Positions 16,485-24,992 of a stretch of DNA of 64,000 nt are shown piece after piece; within the stretch, counting starts at the first letter, position 1; each line of letters opens with the position of its first letter. Under the pieces are notes generated by a model, which did no database searches, was not told the origin of the DNA, and worked only from the letters and a program-made list of their open reading frames with translations. Both the position numbers and the translations under genes were made by a program. The DNA is from an uncultured Bacteroidales bacterium (GTDB taxonomy: Bacteria > Bacteroidota > Bacteroidia > Bacteroidales > Bacteroidaceae). The stretch spans positions 1 to 64,000 of the forward strand of contig CACZJU010000008.1 in assembly GCA_902781515.1 (NCBI GenBank), given 5' to 3'.

Positions 16485-18464
16485 ATGGTGGAAGAAGAAA
16501 TAAAGCAGGGTGCACAGGTTCCTGTGGATTATGATGCTGAAGACATCAAGCATCTGTCCGACATGGAGCACATCCGCATGCGCCCTGGTATGTATATCGG
16601 TCGTTTGGGCGACGGTTCCCATGCCGAGGATGGTATCTATGTGCTGTTGAAGGAGGTCATAGACAACAGTATCGACGAATTCAAGATGGGTGCCGGTCGC
16701 CGTATTGAGGTGGATATGGAGGAAAACCTTCGTGTCAGCGTCCGCGACTATGGTCGTGGCATACCCTTGGCAGCTCTCATCGATGCCGTGTCTATGCTGA
16801 ACACGGGTGGTAAGTACGACTCCAAGGCCTTCCAGAAAAGTGTCGGACTGAATGGTGTCGGCTTGAAGGCTGTTAACGCCTTGAGTGCTCACTTTGAGGT
16901 GCGAGCCATACGCGACGGCGAGATGCGCATTGCCACCTTCGAGAAAGGTCTGCTTACCGACGACCGTACCACGAAGACTGAAGAGGAAAACGGAACATTT
17001 GTCTATTTCGAGCCAGACCCAACGCTGTTCAAGCACTATCGTTTCCAGTCCGAGTTCATAGAGACTCTGCTGCGTAACTATACCTACTTGAATACAGGTC
17101 TGACCATCATGTTCAACGGTCGTCGCATAGCTTCACGCAATGGTCTTTCCGACCTCCTTTCCGACCGCATGACCAACAATCCGCTTTACGAGATTGTGCA
17201 CATGCGCGGCGAGGACATAGAGATAGCATTTACTCATAGCAATCAGAACGGCGAGGAGTACTATTCTTTCGTCAACGGACAGCACACCACTCTCGGAGGT
17301 ACCCATCAGGCAGCCTTCAAGAAGTACATTGCCGAAGTCATCAAGGACTATTCCGGTAAGAACTTCGACTATGCCGACATTCGTAACGGACTGGTGGCAG
17401 CCATCAGCATCAACATTCAGGAACCCCTGTTCGAAAGTCAGACCAAGATTAAGCTCGGTTCACTGACAACGGCTCCCGAGGGAGGCATTTCCATCGATAA
17501 GTTTATTGGTGACTTTGTGAAGGAACAAGTCGATAACTACCTGCACAAGAACACCGATGTCGCCTCCATCATCATCCAGAAGGTGCAGGATAGCGAACGC
17601 GAACGCAAGGCAATGGCAGGTGTGGCAAAACTGGCTCGCGAGCGCAGCAAGAAAGCCAATCTGCACAACCGCAAGCTGCGCGACTGCCGCATACATCTCA
17701 CTGATGTCAAGGGTGAAATGCAGGAGGACACCAGTATCTTCATCACCGAGGGCGATTCTGCCAGCGGCAGCATCACAAAGAGTCGTGATGTCAACACTCA
17801 AGCAGTATTCTCGCTTCGTGGTAAGCCCAAGAACTGCTATGGTCTGACCAAGAAACTGGTTTACGAGAACGAGGAGTTCAACCTGCTGCAGGCAGCTCTC
17901 AACATCGAGGACGGTCTCGACGGACTGCGCTACAACAAGGTCATTGTGGCTACCGATGCCGATGTCGATGGAATGCACATCCGCCTGCTCATGATAACCT
18001 TCTTCCTGCAGTTCTTCCCCGATCTCATCAAGAAGGGACACGTCTATATCCTCCAGACACCGCTCTTCCGCGTTCGTGCCCGTAAGTCGAAGTTGGGCAA
18101 GGCAAAGCTGGCAGCATTGCAGGAGGCAGCGCAGGACCAGGAGGCGAAGGTACGTCGTCAGATATCGGAAAATGCCGATTTCATCACTCAGTATTGCTAC
18201 AGCGACGAAGAACGCCAGCAGGCAATCGAGGATATGGGACCAGACCCCGAAATCACCCGATTCAAAGGTCTTGGCGAAATCAGTCCCGATGAATTCCGCA
18301 CGTTCATAGGTCCCGATATGCGACTGGAACAGGTGTCGTTGCACAAGGCCGACAACGTTGCCGAACTTTTGGAGTACTACATGGGCAAGAACACCATGGA
18401 GCGTCAGGAGTTCATCATCAATAATCTGGTCATCGAGGAGGACCTTCCCGAAGAAGATGAATAA
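16485..18464 (+). CDS. parE: DNA topoisomerase IV subunit B (ParE)
   Basis: The ATPase subunit that powers decatenation of daughter chromosomes. GHKL ATPase motifs are at the N-terminus (EVIDNSIDE near 57-65, [26 protein letters not shown]). The TOPRIM acidic residues are in [10 protein letters not shown] (Glu about 422) and DADVDGMH. The 659-residue length is normal for the Bacteroidetes enzyme. ParE rather than GyrB is favoured by length, the lack of a GyrB-type insert and linkage to coaD and an S41 protease, a common arrangement in this phylum. Confidence 0.92.
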   Translation: MVEEEIKQGAQVPVDYDAEDIKHLSDMEHIRMRPGMYIGRLGDGSHAEDGIYVLLKEVIDNSIDEFKMGAGRRIEVDMEENLRVSVRDYGRGIPLAALIDAVSMLNTGGKYDSKAFQKSVGLNGVGLKAVNALSAHFEVRAIRDGEMRIATFEKGLLTDDRTTKTEEENGTFVYFEPDPTLFKHYRFQSEFIETLLRNYTYLNTGLTIMFNGRRIASRNGLSDLLSDRMTNNPLYEIVHMRGEDIEIAFTHSNQNGEEYYSFVNGQHTTLGGTHQAAFKKYIAEVIKDYSGKNFDYADIRNGLVAAISINIQEPLFESQTKIKLGSLTTAPEGGISIDKFIGDFVKEQVDNYLHKNTDVASIIIQKVQDSERERKAMAGVAKLARERSKKANLHNRKLRDCRIHLTDVKGEMQEDTSIFITEGDSASGSITKSRDVNTQAVFSLRGKPKNCYGLTKKLVYENEEFNLLQAALNIEDGLDGLRYNKVIVATDADVDGMHIRLLMITFFLQFFPDLIKKGHVYILQTPLFRVRARKSKLGKAKLAALQEAAQDQEAKVRRQISENADFITQYCYSDEERQQAIEDMGPDPEITRFKGLGEISPDEFRTFIGPDMRLEQVSLHKADNVAELLEYYMGKNTMERQEFIINNLVIEEDLPEEDE

Positions 18465-18933
18465 GGCTATATTCCCTGGTTCCTTCGACCCATTCACCCT
18501 TGGTCATGCCGACATTGTGGAGCGTGGTCTGCGACTGTTCGACCACATCACCATAGCCGTAGGTATCAACGAGCAGAAGAGCGGTTGGATTCCTGTCGAG
18601 GAACGTGTGCGTGCCCTGCGCGAGTTGTACAAGGACGAGCCGCGCGTAAGTGTGGAGAGCTACAACGGCCTGACCATCGACTTTGCTCATGAACAGGGAG
18701 CACGTTTCATCCTCCGCGGTCTGCGAACCCACAAGGACTATGAGTACGAACTGGGAATGGCTGATGTCAATCGGAAACTCGATGCACATATCGAGACGGT
18801 GGTTCTCTTCACCGAGGCCGACCTTGCCAACATCTCCAGCAGCGTGGTTCGCGAACTGGCTCACTTCGGTCGTGACATTCGTCCATGGCTCCCAACTGGT
18901 TTGGAATATAGGATTAAAGATATTAAGGATTAA
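18457..18933 (+). CDS. coaD: Phosphopantetheine adenylyltransferase
   Basis: Catalyses the penultimate step of coenzyme A synthesis. The 158-residue protein shows the nucleotidyltransferase T/HxGH motif in [16 protein letters not shown] and the C-terminal [10 protein letters not shown] helix. ATG 18457 overlaps the parE stop by 8 bp, suggesting translational coupling. The lysine-rich tail is followed closely by the S41 protease gene. Confidence 0.96.
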   Translation: MNKAIFPGSFDPFTLGHADIVERGLRLFDHITIAVGINEQKSGWIPVEERVRALRELYKDEPRVSVESYNGLTIDFAHEQGARFILRGLRTHKDYEYELGMADVNRKLDAHIETVVLFTEADLANISSSVVRELAHFGRDIRPWLPTGLEYRIKDIKD

Positions 18934-18943
18934 GGGTGAAGAT

Positions 18944-20521
18944 ATGAAACGTTTTGCAATAATTCTCTTAATTTTCAATTTTCAATTTTCAATTTTCAAT
19001 TGCGCGATAGCGCAAAAGCCCGACAATGACATAGATGCAGCTATGCGCAAGCTGAATATGGCAACTGTGCTTACAAACATCTACTATGTCGATTCGGTGA
19101 ATATCAATCGGCAGGTAGAGGATGCCATAAACGGGATGCTTGGCAAGCTCGACCCCCATTCGCAGTATTCCAATGCCAAGGACACCAAGCGCATGAACGA
19201 GTCATTGGAGGGTTCGTTCGAGGGCATCGGTGTGCAGTTCAATATGTTGGAAGACACGCTGGTGGTAATTCAGCCCGTATCGAAAGGTCCTTCGGAGAGG
19301 GTGGGCATTCTGGCTGGCGACCGCATAGTATCGGTCAACGATACTGCCATCGCCGGAGTGAAGATGAGTCGCGAAGAGATAATGAGCCGCCTGCGCGGTC
19401 CCAAGGACACGAAGGTGAAGCTGGGCATAGTTCGTGAAGGTGTGGAGGGCGTTTCCTTCTTTACCGTCAAGCGCGATAAGATTCCTGTAAACACACTGGA
19501 TGCGGCATACATGGTAACCGATGAAATCGGCCTTATTCGCTTCTCCAGTTTCGGACACACCACCTTCGACGAGGTGATGCAGGCTCTCGACAAACTGAAG
19601 CAGCAGGGCATGAAGAAACTCATCATCGACATGCAGCAGAATGGTGGAGGACTGCTTGGTACAGCAGCGGAAATCACCAGTCAGTTCCTGCCCAAAGGCG
19701 ACACCATAGTATATACCAAAGGTCGTAATGTTCCCTCGCAGGCCTTCGTAAGCAGGGGAGGACGCGGATGGCAGGAAGGTCCCATTGCTGTGCTCATCGA
19801 CGAATATACAGCTTCGGCAGCAGAGATTCTCACTGGTGCCATTCAGGATCAGGACCGAGGCATAGTCATCGGTCGCCGTTCTTTCGGCAAAGGTCTTGTG
19901 CAGCGTCCCATCGACCTGCCCGACGGCAGCATGATACGCCTCACCACAGCCCGTTACTACACTCCCTCGGGCCGTTGCATCCAGAAGCCTTACACGAAAG
20001 GCGACAAGGAGAGCTATTCGAAGGATGTCATCAATCGTTACAACTCCGGAGAACTCACCAATGCCGACAGCATCCACTTCCCCGACTCGCTGCGCTATCA
20101 CACAAAGAAAGGTCGTGTGGTATATGGTGGAGGTGGCATCATGCCCGACTATTTCATTCCGCTCGACACCACACGCTACACCAAATTCTATCGCGAACTC
20201 TCTGCCAAGAGTCTTGTCATAAATGCCAACCTGCGCAACCTCGACAAGAACCGCAAGCGACTGACAAAGCAGTGGACCGATTTCAAGGACTTCAAGGCCG
20301 CTTACGAAGTGCCGGATGAGGTGGTGGACAAACTGTTGAAGGAAGGCGAGAAGAAGAACATAAAGCCCAAGGACGACGAGGAACTGCAGAAGACCATACC
20401 TCTGCTGAAGCGAATGCTGAAGGCACTGATTGCCCGCGACCTTTGGGACCTTAGCGAATACTTCTCCATCATCTACGAGGACGACCCAGTGGTGCAGAAA
20501 GCAGTACAACTGCTAAAATAG
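18944..20521 (+). CDS. S41-family C-terminal processing protease with PDZ domain
   Basis: A 525-residue exported CtpA-type protease. Order: signal peptide (residues 1-24), N-terminal helical segment, PDZ domain (about 95-165), S41 catalytic core with Ser291 in EYTASAAEI and Lys316 in SFGKGLVQ, then a helical C-terminal extension. It is likely periplasmic and trims or degrades envelope proteins. Unusually, the signal-peptide core FNFQFSIFN is encoded by a 7-bp tandem repeat (TTTTCAA) that runs into a palindrome, TTGCGC-GATA-GCGCAA. ATG 18944 is the only start giving a signal peptide. Confidence 0.9.
   Translation: MKRFAIILLIFNFQFSIFNCAIAQKPDNDIDAAMRKLNMATVLTNIYYVDSVNINRQVEDAINGMLGKLDPHSQYSNAKDTKRMNESLEGSFEGIGVQFNMLEDTLVVIQPVSKGPSERVGILAGDRIVSVNDTAIAGVKMSREEIMSRLRGPKDTKVKLGIVREGVEGVSFFTVKRDKIPVNTLDAAYMVTDEIGLIRFSSFGHTTFDEVMQALDKLKQQGMKKLIIDMQQNGGGLLGTAAEITSQFLPKGDTIVYTKGRNVPSQAFVSRGGRGWQEGPIAVLIDEYTASAAEILTGAIQDQDRGIVIGRRSFGKGLVQRPIDLPDGSMIRLTTARYYTPSGRCIQKPYTKGDKESYSKDVINRYNSGELTNADSIHFPDSLRYHTKKGRVVYGGGGIMPDYFIPLDTTRYTKFYRELSAKSLVINANLRNLDKNRKRLTKQWTDFKDFKAAYEVPDEVVDKLLKEGEKKNIKPKDDEELQKTIPLLKRMLKALIARDLWDLSEYFSIIYEDDPVVQKAVQLLK
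18968..19016. repeat. Heptamer repeat plus palindrome inside signal-peptide codons
   Basis: About five units of TTTTCAA followed by the perfect inverted repeat TTGCGC-GATA-GCGCAA. The repeat encodes the hydrophobic core of the S41 protease signal peptide with a 7-residue period. Related ATTGAAA arrays are found near 21026, 31076 and 48836. Confidence 0.85.
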
Positions 20522-20579
20522 GACCCCTACCCTTTATCCCTCCCCGAGGGGAGGGCATATATACATAATAGAGACTGAG
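20522..20579. repeat. GC-rich palindromic element
   Basis: Between the S41 gene and ybeY lies CCCTCCCC-GA-GGGGAGGG, a perfect 8-bp-arm palindrome, preceded by a CCCCTACCC segment. Similar elements occur at 48245-48290 and 48330-48360. It may act as a hairpin terminator or be a small dispersed repeat. Confidence 0.6.
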
Positions 20580-21023
20580 ATGGAAAAAGTTATTAATTTC
20601 TTTACGGAGGGCACCGTATCCATGCCCGACATCAACCAGCAACTCATCACGCAATGGGTGGAGCAGGTGGCAGCGAGCTACGACAAGCGCGTGGGCGAGA
20701 TAAACTATGTCTTCGTCGACGACGAACGCATACTGGAAGTCAATCGTCAGTTCCTGGGTCACGACTACTACACCGACATCATCACATTCGACTACACCGA
20801 AGGCCGTCGCATCTCCGGCGACCTCTACATCTCGCTCGACACAGTCCATTCCAATGCCTCCGTCCTCCAACCTCCCGCTCCATACCTCCAAGAGCTCCAT
20901 CGCGTCATCATCCACGGTGTGCTTCACCTCTGCGGCATCAACGACAAAGGTCCGGGCGAGCGCGAAATCATGGAAAGCTGTGAAAACAAAGCACTTGCTT
21001 TGATTTCAATTGACAATGGATAA
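20580..21023 (+). CDS. ybeY: YbeY endoribonuclease
   Basis: A 147-residue zinc-dependent RNase needed for 16S rRNA 3' maturation and ribosome quality control. The metal motif reads HGVLHLCGIND (His112, His116; third ligand position Asp122), and the family core VFVDDERILEVNRQFLGHDYYTD(I)ITF is clear. The third ligand in many homologues is His one residue later; here ND follows, a mild variation seen in the phylum. Confidence 0.93.
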   Translation: MEKVINFFTEGTVSMPDINQQLITQWVEQVAASYDKRVGEINYVFVDDERILEVNRQFLGHDYYTDIITFDYTEGRRISGDLYISLDTVHSNASVLQPPAPYLQELHRVIIHGVLHLCGINDKGPGEREIMESCENKALALISIDNG

Positions 21024-21059
21024 TTGATAATTGAAAATTGAAAATTGAAAATATAATAT
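21024..21059. repeat. ATTGAAA heptamer repeat in ybeY-sulfatase gap
   Basis: Four units of ATTGAAA/ATTGATA fill most of the 42-bp gap between ybeY and the sulfatase. No promoter is visible, so the sulfatase may be read from upstream. Confidence 0.75.
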
Positions 21060-21065
21060 ACTGCC

Positions 21066-22631
21066 ATGAATAAAAACACAACTCTACGCTACACCCTGTT
21101 AATTGTCAATTGTCAATTGTCAATTGTCAATTGCTGGTCGCAGACCAAGCCAAACATCGTGTACATCATGACCGATGACCACACGGCACAGATGATGTCG
21201 TGCTACGGCAACAGTCCCATCCAGACACCCAACCTCGACCGCATTGCCAACGAAGGAGTGCGCTTCACCCGCAGCTTCGTGGCAAACTCGCTGTCAGGTC
21301 CCAGTCGTGCCTGCATGATTACCGGTAAGCTCAGCCACAAAAACGGGTTCACCAACAACGAACACGGCATCTTCGACGGCTCGCAGCAGACAATGCCCAA
21401 ACTGATGCAGAAAGCGGGTTATCAGACGGCTCTCATTGGCAAATGGCACCTCGTGAGCACACCCACAGGCTTCGACCACTACGATATCCTTCAAGGACAA
21501 GGCGAATACTACAACCCCACATTCATTCACGACAACGGCACACGCTCCGTCGAGCAGGGCTACTGCACCGACATCATCACCGACAAGAGCATAGCATGGA
21601 TGGAACAGCGCGACCAGTCACGACCCTTCATCCTCTTCGTCCATCACAAGGCCTGTCACCGCAACTGGCTGCCGAAGCTCGAAGACATGCGTCTCTTCGA
21701 GGACGAGGTATTTCCCCTGCCCGACACGTTCTGGGACACTTGGGAAGGCCGTCCCGCAGCCCAGCAGCAGGAGATGTCCATCGCCTCGCCTCACGACATG
21801 GACATCATCTACGACAACAAGATATACCTCCCAGGCGACACCAGCCGCCTCTCGCGCCTCTATCTCAACTATGTCAACCGCCTCTCGGAAAAAGACCGTG
21901 AGACCTACTTCCAGTTCCACGACTCCATAGCACGGGCCTTTAAGGCCTATCCCCCTCGCGGTCGTGCCCTTGCCGAATACAAGTTCCAACGCTATATGCG
22001 CGACTACTGCAAGGTCACCAAGAGCCTCGACGACAACGTAGGCCGACTCTTGCAGTACCTGCAGGAGAAAGGGCTGCTCGACAACACCCTCATCGTCTAT
22101 ACCAGCGACCAAGGCTTCTACATGGGCGAACACGGGTGGTTCGACAAGCGATTCATGTACGAAGAGAGCCTCAATACCCCCCTCGTCATGCGTCTGCCCA
22201 AGGGCTACGAACGTCGCGGAACCATCGATGAAATGGTGCAAAACATCGACTATGCCCCCACTTTCCTCGATATGGCAGGAGCCTCTGTCCCCGCCGACAT
22301 TCAGGGCATTTCGCTCACCCCCTTGCTCAAGCAGCAGAAGAGTCCCAAGAAGTGGCGCGATGCCATCTACTATCATTACTATGAGTTCCCTGCCGAGCAC
22401 ATGGTGAAACGTCACTACGGCATACGCACCTCGCGCTACAAACTCATACATTTCTATCAGGACATCGACCAGTGGGAACTCTACGACCTGCAGAACGACC
22501 CTCGCGAACTCCACAACCTCTATGGCAACCCAGCCTACCGCAAAGTGCAGCAGCAGATGCACAGCCGTCTCCGCGAGCTCCAGCACCACTACGACGATCC
22601 CATCGAGTCCGAACTCTCCTCCCGCCAGTAA
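21066..22631 (+). CDS. Secreted sulfatase, serine-type
   Basis: A 521-residue type I sulfatase that would hydrolyse sulfate esters on glycans. The formylglycine site is S77-G-P-S-R, the serine-type motif activated by the radical-SAM maturase anSME, encoded elsewhere. Metal residues are in IMTDDHT and TSDQGFYMGEHGWFDKR; GKWHL carries the usual active-site Lys and His. The exported form depends on a signal peptide whose core, IVNCQLSIVNC, is encoded by a 7-bp AATTGTC repeat. The carbohydrate target is unknown; mucin or other sulfated glycans are plausible. Confidence 0.9.
   Translation: MNKNTTLRYTLLIVNCQLSIVNCWSQTKPNIVYIMTDDHTAQMMSCYGNSPIQTPNLDRIANEGVRFTRSFVANSLSGPSRACMITGKLSHKNGFTNNEHGIFDGSQQTMPKLMQKAGYQTALIGKWHLVSTPTGFDHYDILQGQGEYYNPTFIHDNGTRSVEQGYCTDIITDKSIAWMEQRDQSRPFILFVHHKACHRNWLPKLEDMRLFEDEVFPLPDTFWDTWEGRPAAQQQEMSIASPHDMDIIYDNKIYLPGDTSRLSRLYLNYVNRLSEKDRETYFQFHDSIARAFKAYPPRGRALAEYKFQRYMRDYCKVTKSLDDNVGRLLQYLQEKGLLDNTLIVYTSDQGFYMGEHGWFDKRFMYEESLNTPLVMRLPKGYERRGTIDEMVQNIDYAPTFLDMAGASVPADIQGISLTPLLKQQKSPKKWRDAIYYHYYEFPAEHMVKRHYGIRTSRYKLIHFYQDIDQWELYDLQNDPRELHNLYGNPAYRKVQQQMHSRLRELQHHYDDPIESELSSRQ
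21098..21133. repeat. AATTGTC heptamer repeat inside sulfatase signal peptide
   Basis: Five tandem units of AATTGTC encode the 7-residue-period hydrophobic core of the sulfatase signal peptide. Gain or loss of a unit would shift the reading frame by one base. Confidence 0.85.
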
Positions 22632-22796
22632 TAAAATCTATTATATGTGAAAGCGGAAGACGCAGGTCTTATGCCGGCAAGACGCCCGTCTTTCGTTGAT
22701 AAGACGCCCGTCTTATCGAAAATGAGAAAATTAGCAGTGCGACATCCACCTGATCCAAGAATACCAAGCTTAAAATACAACCAAATTACAGTCTAA
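22632..22796. repeat. Non-coding gap with AAGACGCCCGTCTT palindromes
   Basis: The 165-bp gap between two convergent genes holds three short hairpins in about 55 bp: a diverged AAGACGCAGGTCTT and two copies of AAGACG-CC-CGTCTT, near 22655-22715. The same AAGACGGGC core appears in the 53.8-kb mosaic. They may serve as terminators or be mobile palindromes. Confidence 0.6.
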
Positions 22797-23717
22797 CTAA
22801 TTTTTTGATAGGTATTGGGACTGGAGGAAGCGGAGATGGGCTTCGAGCATGGCGAGGCGCGGCATGGGGAAGCCTGCCTCGTGGGCAATCTGGATAGGAC
22901 GGCTGTAGATGTACTGTATTTCCATCGGGCGGTGGAAATCGTAATCGAGTCGCATGGATGGTGAATATGGCACCATTTCATCGGTGGTTTTAAGCATTTT
23001 CTGGGCAAAGGACTCATCGATGTCCTTAACTCCAAGGTGCTGGGCAGCACCGATGACTTCCATCATCTGCTCGTAGATGAGCTGACGGGTGGAGGGATGC
23101 TTGAGCAGAAGGTCGGTCTGGGTGTGCAGGGCTACTGTCATTCCGTTGAAAGGCATGTTCCACACAGCTTTCTTCCAGCGTGCCGTATGATATTCCACAA
23201 GTCTTGTACGCACTCCGGCGTTATTGAATTCATCGACCATTCTCTGTATCAGGGCTTCGTCGCGACAGGAATAGTTTCCGATATTTATTTGTCCGTAGAA
23301 CTGGTGGTTGACACGGCCCGGTTCGGTCTTTGCCGAACAGATGAATGCCAGACCTGCTGCCAGTTGTACACCGGGGAAGAGACGCTGCACGTCCTCCTCC
23401 ACTCCGATGCCGTTCTGTATGAGCACCACCAAGGTGTGTGGAGCGAGCAAGGGCGGCAGGAGCTCGGTCAGCAAGGAGTTGTTGATGGTCTTCAGTCCCA
23501 CCAACACCACATCGCACTGCGGCATGTTGTCGGTACGGTTATACACAAAGGGAGCATCGAGGTGGAACGAGCCGTCGCAAGAGTCAACCTGCAATCCGTT
23601 TGCCTTGACAAATTCATAGTCGTTGTGGAGCAGGAAGTGTACCTCCTGTCCGCTCTGTGCAAGACGTGCTCCGTAGTATCCTCCTATTGCTCCTGTTCCT
23701 ATTACTCCGTATCTCAT
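22797..23717 (-). CDS. panE: 2-dehydropantoate 2-reductase
   Basis: NADPH-dependent ketopantoate reductase of pantothenate synthesis. The nucleotide-binding GVIGTGAIGGYYGARLA is at residues 4-20; the catalytic Lys lies in the helix around ARWKKAVWNMPFN, and the C-terminal helical domain carries the PSMRLDYDFHRPMEIQYI motif. 306 residues, normal length. Several 2-dehydropantoate reductase paralogues have other substrates, so the pathway role is likely but not certain. Confidence 0.85.
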   Translation of the reverse strand: MRYGVIGTGAIGGYYGARLAQSGQEVHFLLHNDYEFVKANGLQVDSCDGSFHLDAPFVYNRTDNMPQCDVVLVGLKTINNSLLTELLPPLLAPHTLVVLIQNGIGVEEDVQRLFPGVQLAAGLAFICSAKTEPGRVNHQFYGQINIGNYSCRDEALIQRMVDEFNNAGVRTRLVEYHTARWKKAVWNMPFNGMTVALHTQTDLLLKHPSTRQLIYEQMMEVIGAAQHLGVKDIDESFAQKMLKTTDEMVPYSPSMRLDYDFHRPMEIQYIYSRPIQIAHEAGFPMPRLAMLEAHLRFLQSQYLSKN

Positions 23718-23763
23718 GATTAAGTAGTTTTGTAGTTATGTTACATATCGTGAGTAACGAGTA

Positions 23764-23771
23764 CAAAGGTA
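23764..23771 (-). promoter_or_regulatory. -7 element of panE
   Basis: TACCTTTG on the minus strand, about 47 bp ahead of the panE start; no clear -33 box. Confidence 0.5.
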
Positions 23772-23791
23772 AGCAAAAAAGATTAATAATG

Positions 23792-24748
23792 CTAATTCAT
23801 GAGCAGAATCTTCTTGTCGATAAGATTGTTGGCGATGGCATAGATGGTGAGACCGGCAAGCGAGTGTATCTGGAGTTTGCGTACGATGTTGCGGCGATGA
23901 GTCATAACAGTATTGACGGAAATGAAGAGTTTGTTGGCTATTTCCTTGTTCGACATTCCCTGAACGAGACACACGATTATTTCCCTTTCGCGTTCGGAAA
24001 TTGACTCCTTGCTATCTACGCTGTTTATGATGCTGGAGATGCGTGCCGATACGTCGTCGGTCTTCAGTTGCTGTTCCAGAGCACGGATGGCAGGTACGAA
24101 GAGCACCTCCTCGACATTGCTGTGATTCGAGAGCCATTCCTCGTTGTTGTATATGTCGTAGAGCGTGGCAGTCAGTTGGTTGTTGGCAAGTCCGTCGTGA
24201 GGCAGATACTTGATGATGATGTTCTTCAGCTCCTGAAACTTACCTTTGGTGTCGCTGTGGTGCTTGGCAAAGATTTCCACGTTGTAGTTCGACATCTGTT
24301 CGCCTCTGAGCAGAGCCTCAACGTATGGGAAGAGTGTCTTCTCCTCATACTTCATGTGCAGGCGGATGTCGTGGGCATATTCGTCGTAGAGGCTCAGAAT
24401 CAGCGAGGCAAGACTGTCGCCGAGGCTGAGCGACTCCTCCAGCTTCTTACGTATTGAGGGTAATTGAAAATCGAGAAAATAGCGGTGCGAGGCACGCAGA
24501 TATGCCAGCAGGGTATCTACAGAAATCTTGTCGTCGGCCTCTTTGGGAGCATAGCCGTTGATGAGGAAGTTCACCACCGTGAGAAACGTATAGCAGTCAA
24601 CACCCTGTTCGCGGCAAACCTCAAATACGGTCTTGTCGCCAAATCCCAGACGTATGCCGAAGGCTCCCAGTCCCTGCAACATGCTATAGTTGTCGCTGAT
24701 GAGGTCTATCATCTTGTCATCGGCTTCGTATAGTTTCATCCTTTTCAT
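23792..24748 (-). CDS. Hemerythrin-domain transcriptional regulator with LuxR-type HTH
   Basis: A 318-residue three-part protein. Residues 10-65 resemble the short N-terminal domain of the iron-sulfur repair protein ScdA/RIC. Residues 80-225 look like a hemerythrin four-helix bundle, with candidate di-iron ligands His88, His131, Glu135, His163/164, His209 and Glu213 (HxxxE pairs in HMKYE and HSNVE). Residues 250-310 are a LuxR-type helix-turn-helix (SEREREIIVCLVQGMSNKEIANKLFIS). A di-iron centre would suit sensing of oxygen, nitric oxide or iron. It is divergent from the porin-imelysin-cytochrome locus, its probable target. Confidence 0.85.
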   Translation of the reverse strand: MKRMKLYEADDKMIDLISDNYSMLQGLGAFGIRLGFGDKTVFEVCREQGVDCYTFLTVVNFLINGYAPKEADDKISVDTLLAYLRASHRYFLDFQLPSIRKKLEESLSLGDSLASLILSLYDEYAHDIRLHMKYEEKTLFPYVEALLRGEQMSNYNVEIFAKHHSDTKGKFQELKNIIIKYLPHDGLANNQLTATLYDIYNNEEWLSNHSNVEEVLFVPAIRALEQQLKTDDVSARISSIINSVDSKESISEREREIIVCLVQGMSNKEIANKLFISVNTVMTHRRNIVRKLQIHSLAGLTIYAIANNLIDKKILLMN

Positions 24749-24787
24749 CTTGCTGTGGTTTTGAGGTTTTATACCTTAATTACGCCA

Positions 24788-24795
24788 CAAAGGTA
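24788..24795 (-). promoter_or_regulatory. -7 element of the hemerythrin/LuxR regulator gene
   Basis: TACCTTTG on the minus strand, about 40 bp before the start codon, in the 244-bp divergent region. Confidence 0.6.
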
Positions 24796-24964
24796 CGCTT
24801 TTTTTGCAACGAAGGCAATCACTATTTGTAAGTATTTCGCTATTTGCAGCCTAAGAATCGTAATTATTATGCGGTATGATATTAACTATAATGAGTGAGA
24901 GGTGAGAAGTGAGAGGTGAGGAGTTTGCTCATTTTTGCGTATTGTACATGTAATTAATATGGAA
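24796..24964. other. Divergent control region with GTGAGAG heptamers
   Basis: This part of the gap between the regulator and the first porin carries a GTGAGAG/GTGAGAA heptamer array (24893-24922) just upstream of the porin promoter. No clear dyad operator is visible. Regulator binding sites would be expected here. Confidence 0.5.
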
Positions 24965-24972
24965 TACTTTTG
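24965..24972 (+). promoter_or_regulatory. -7 element of the porin-imelysin operon
   Basis: TACTTTTG, 20 bp before ATG 24993, with ATTG at the -33 position (24941-24944; spacer 20). Confidence 0.65.
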
Positions 24973-24992
24973 CGCTCGAAAATGTAACGGAT

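Noticed and set aside
15705..17036. A 443-residue open frame opposite the GNAT and parE genes
   Set aside because: Crosses two real genes on the other strand; no domain signature.
19202..20509. A 435-residue open frame opposite the S41 protease
   Set aside because: Shadow frame; the protease frame has catalytic Ser and Lys and a signal peptide.
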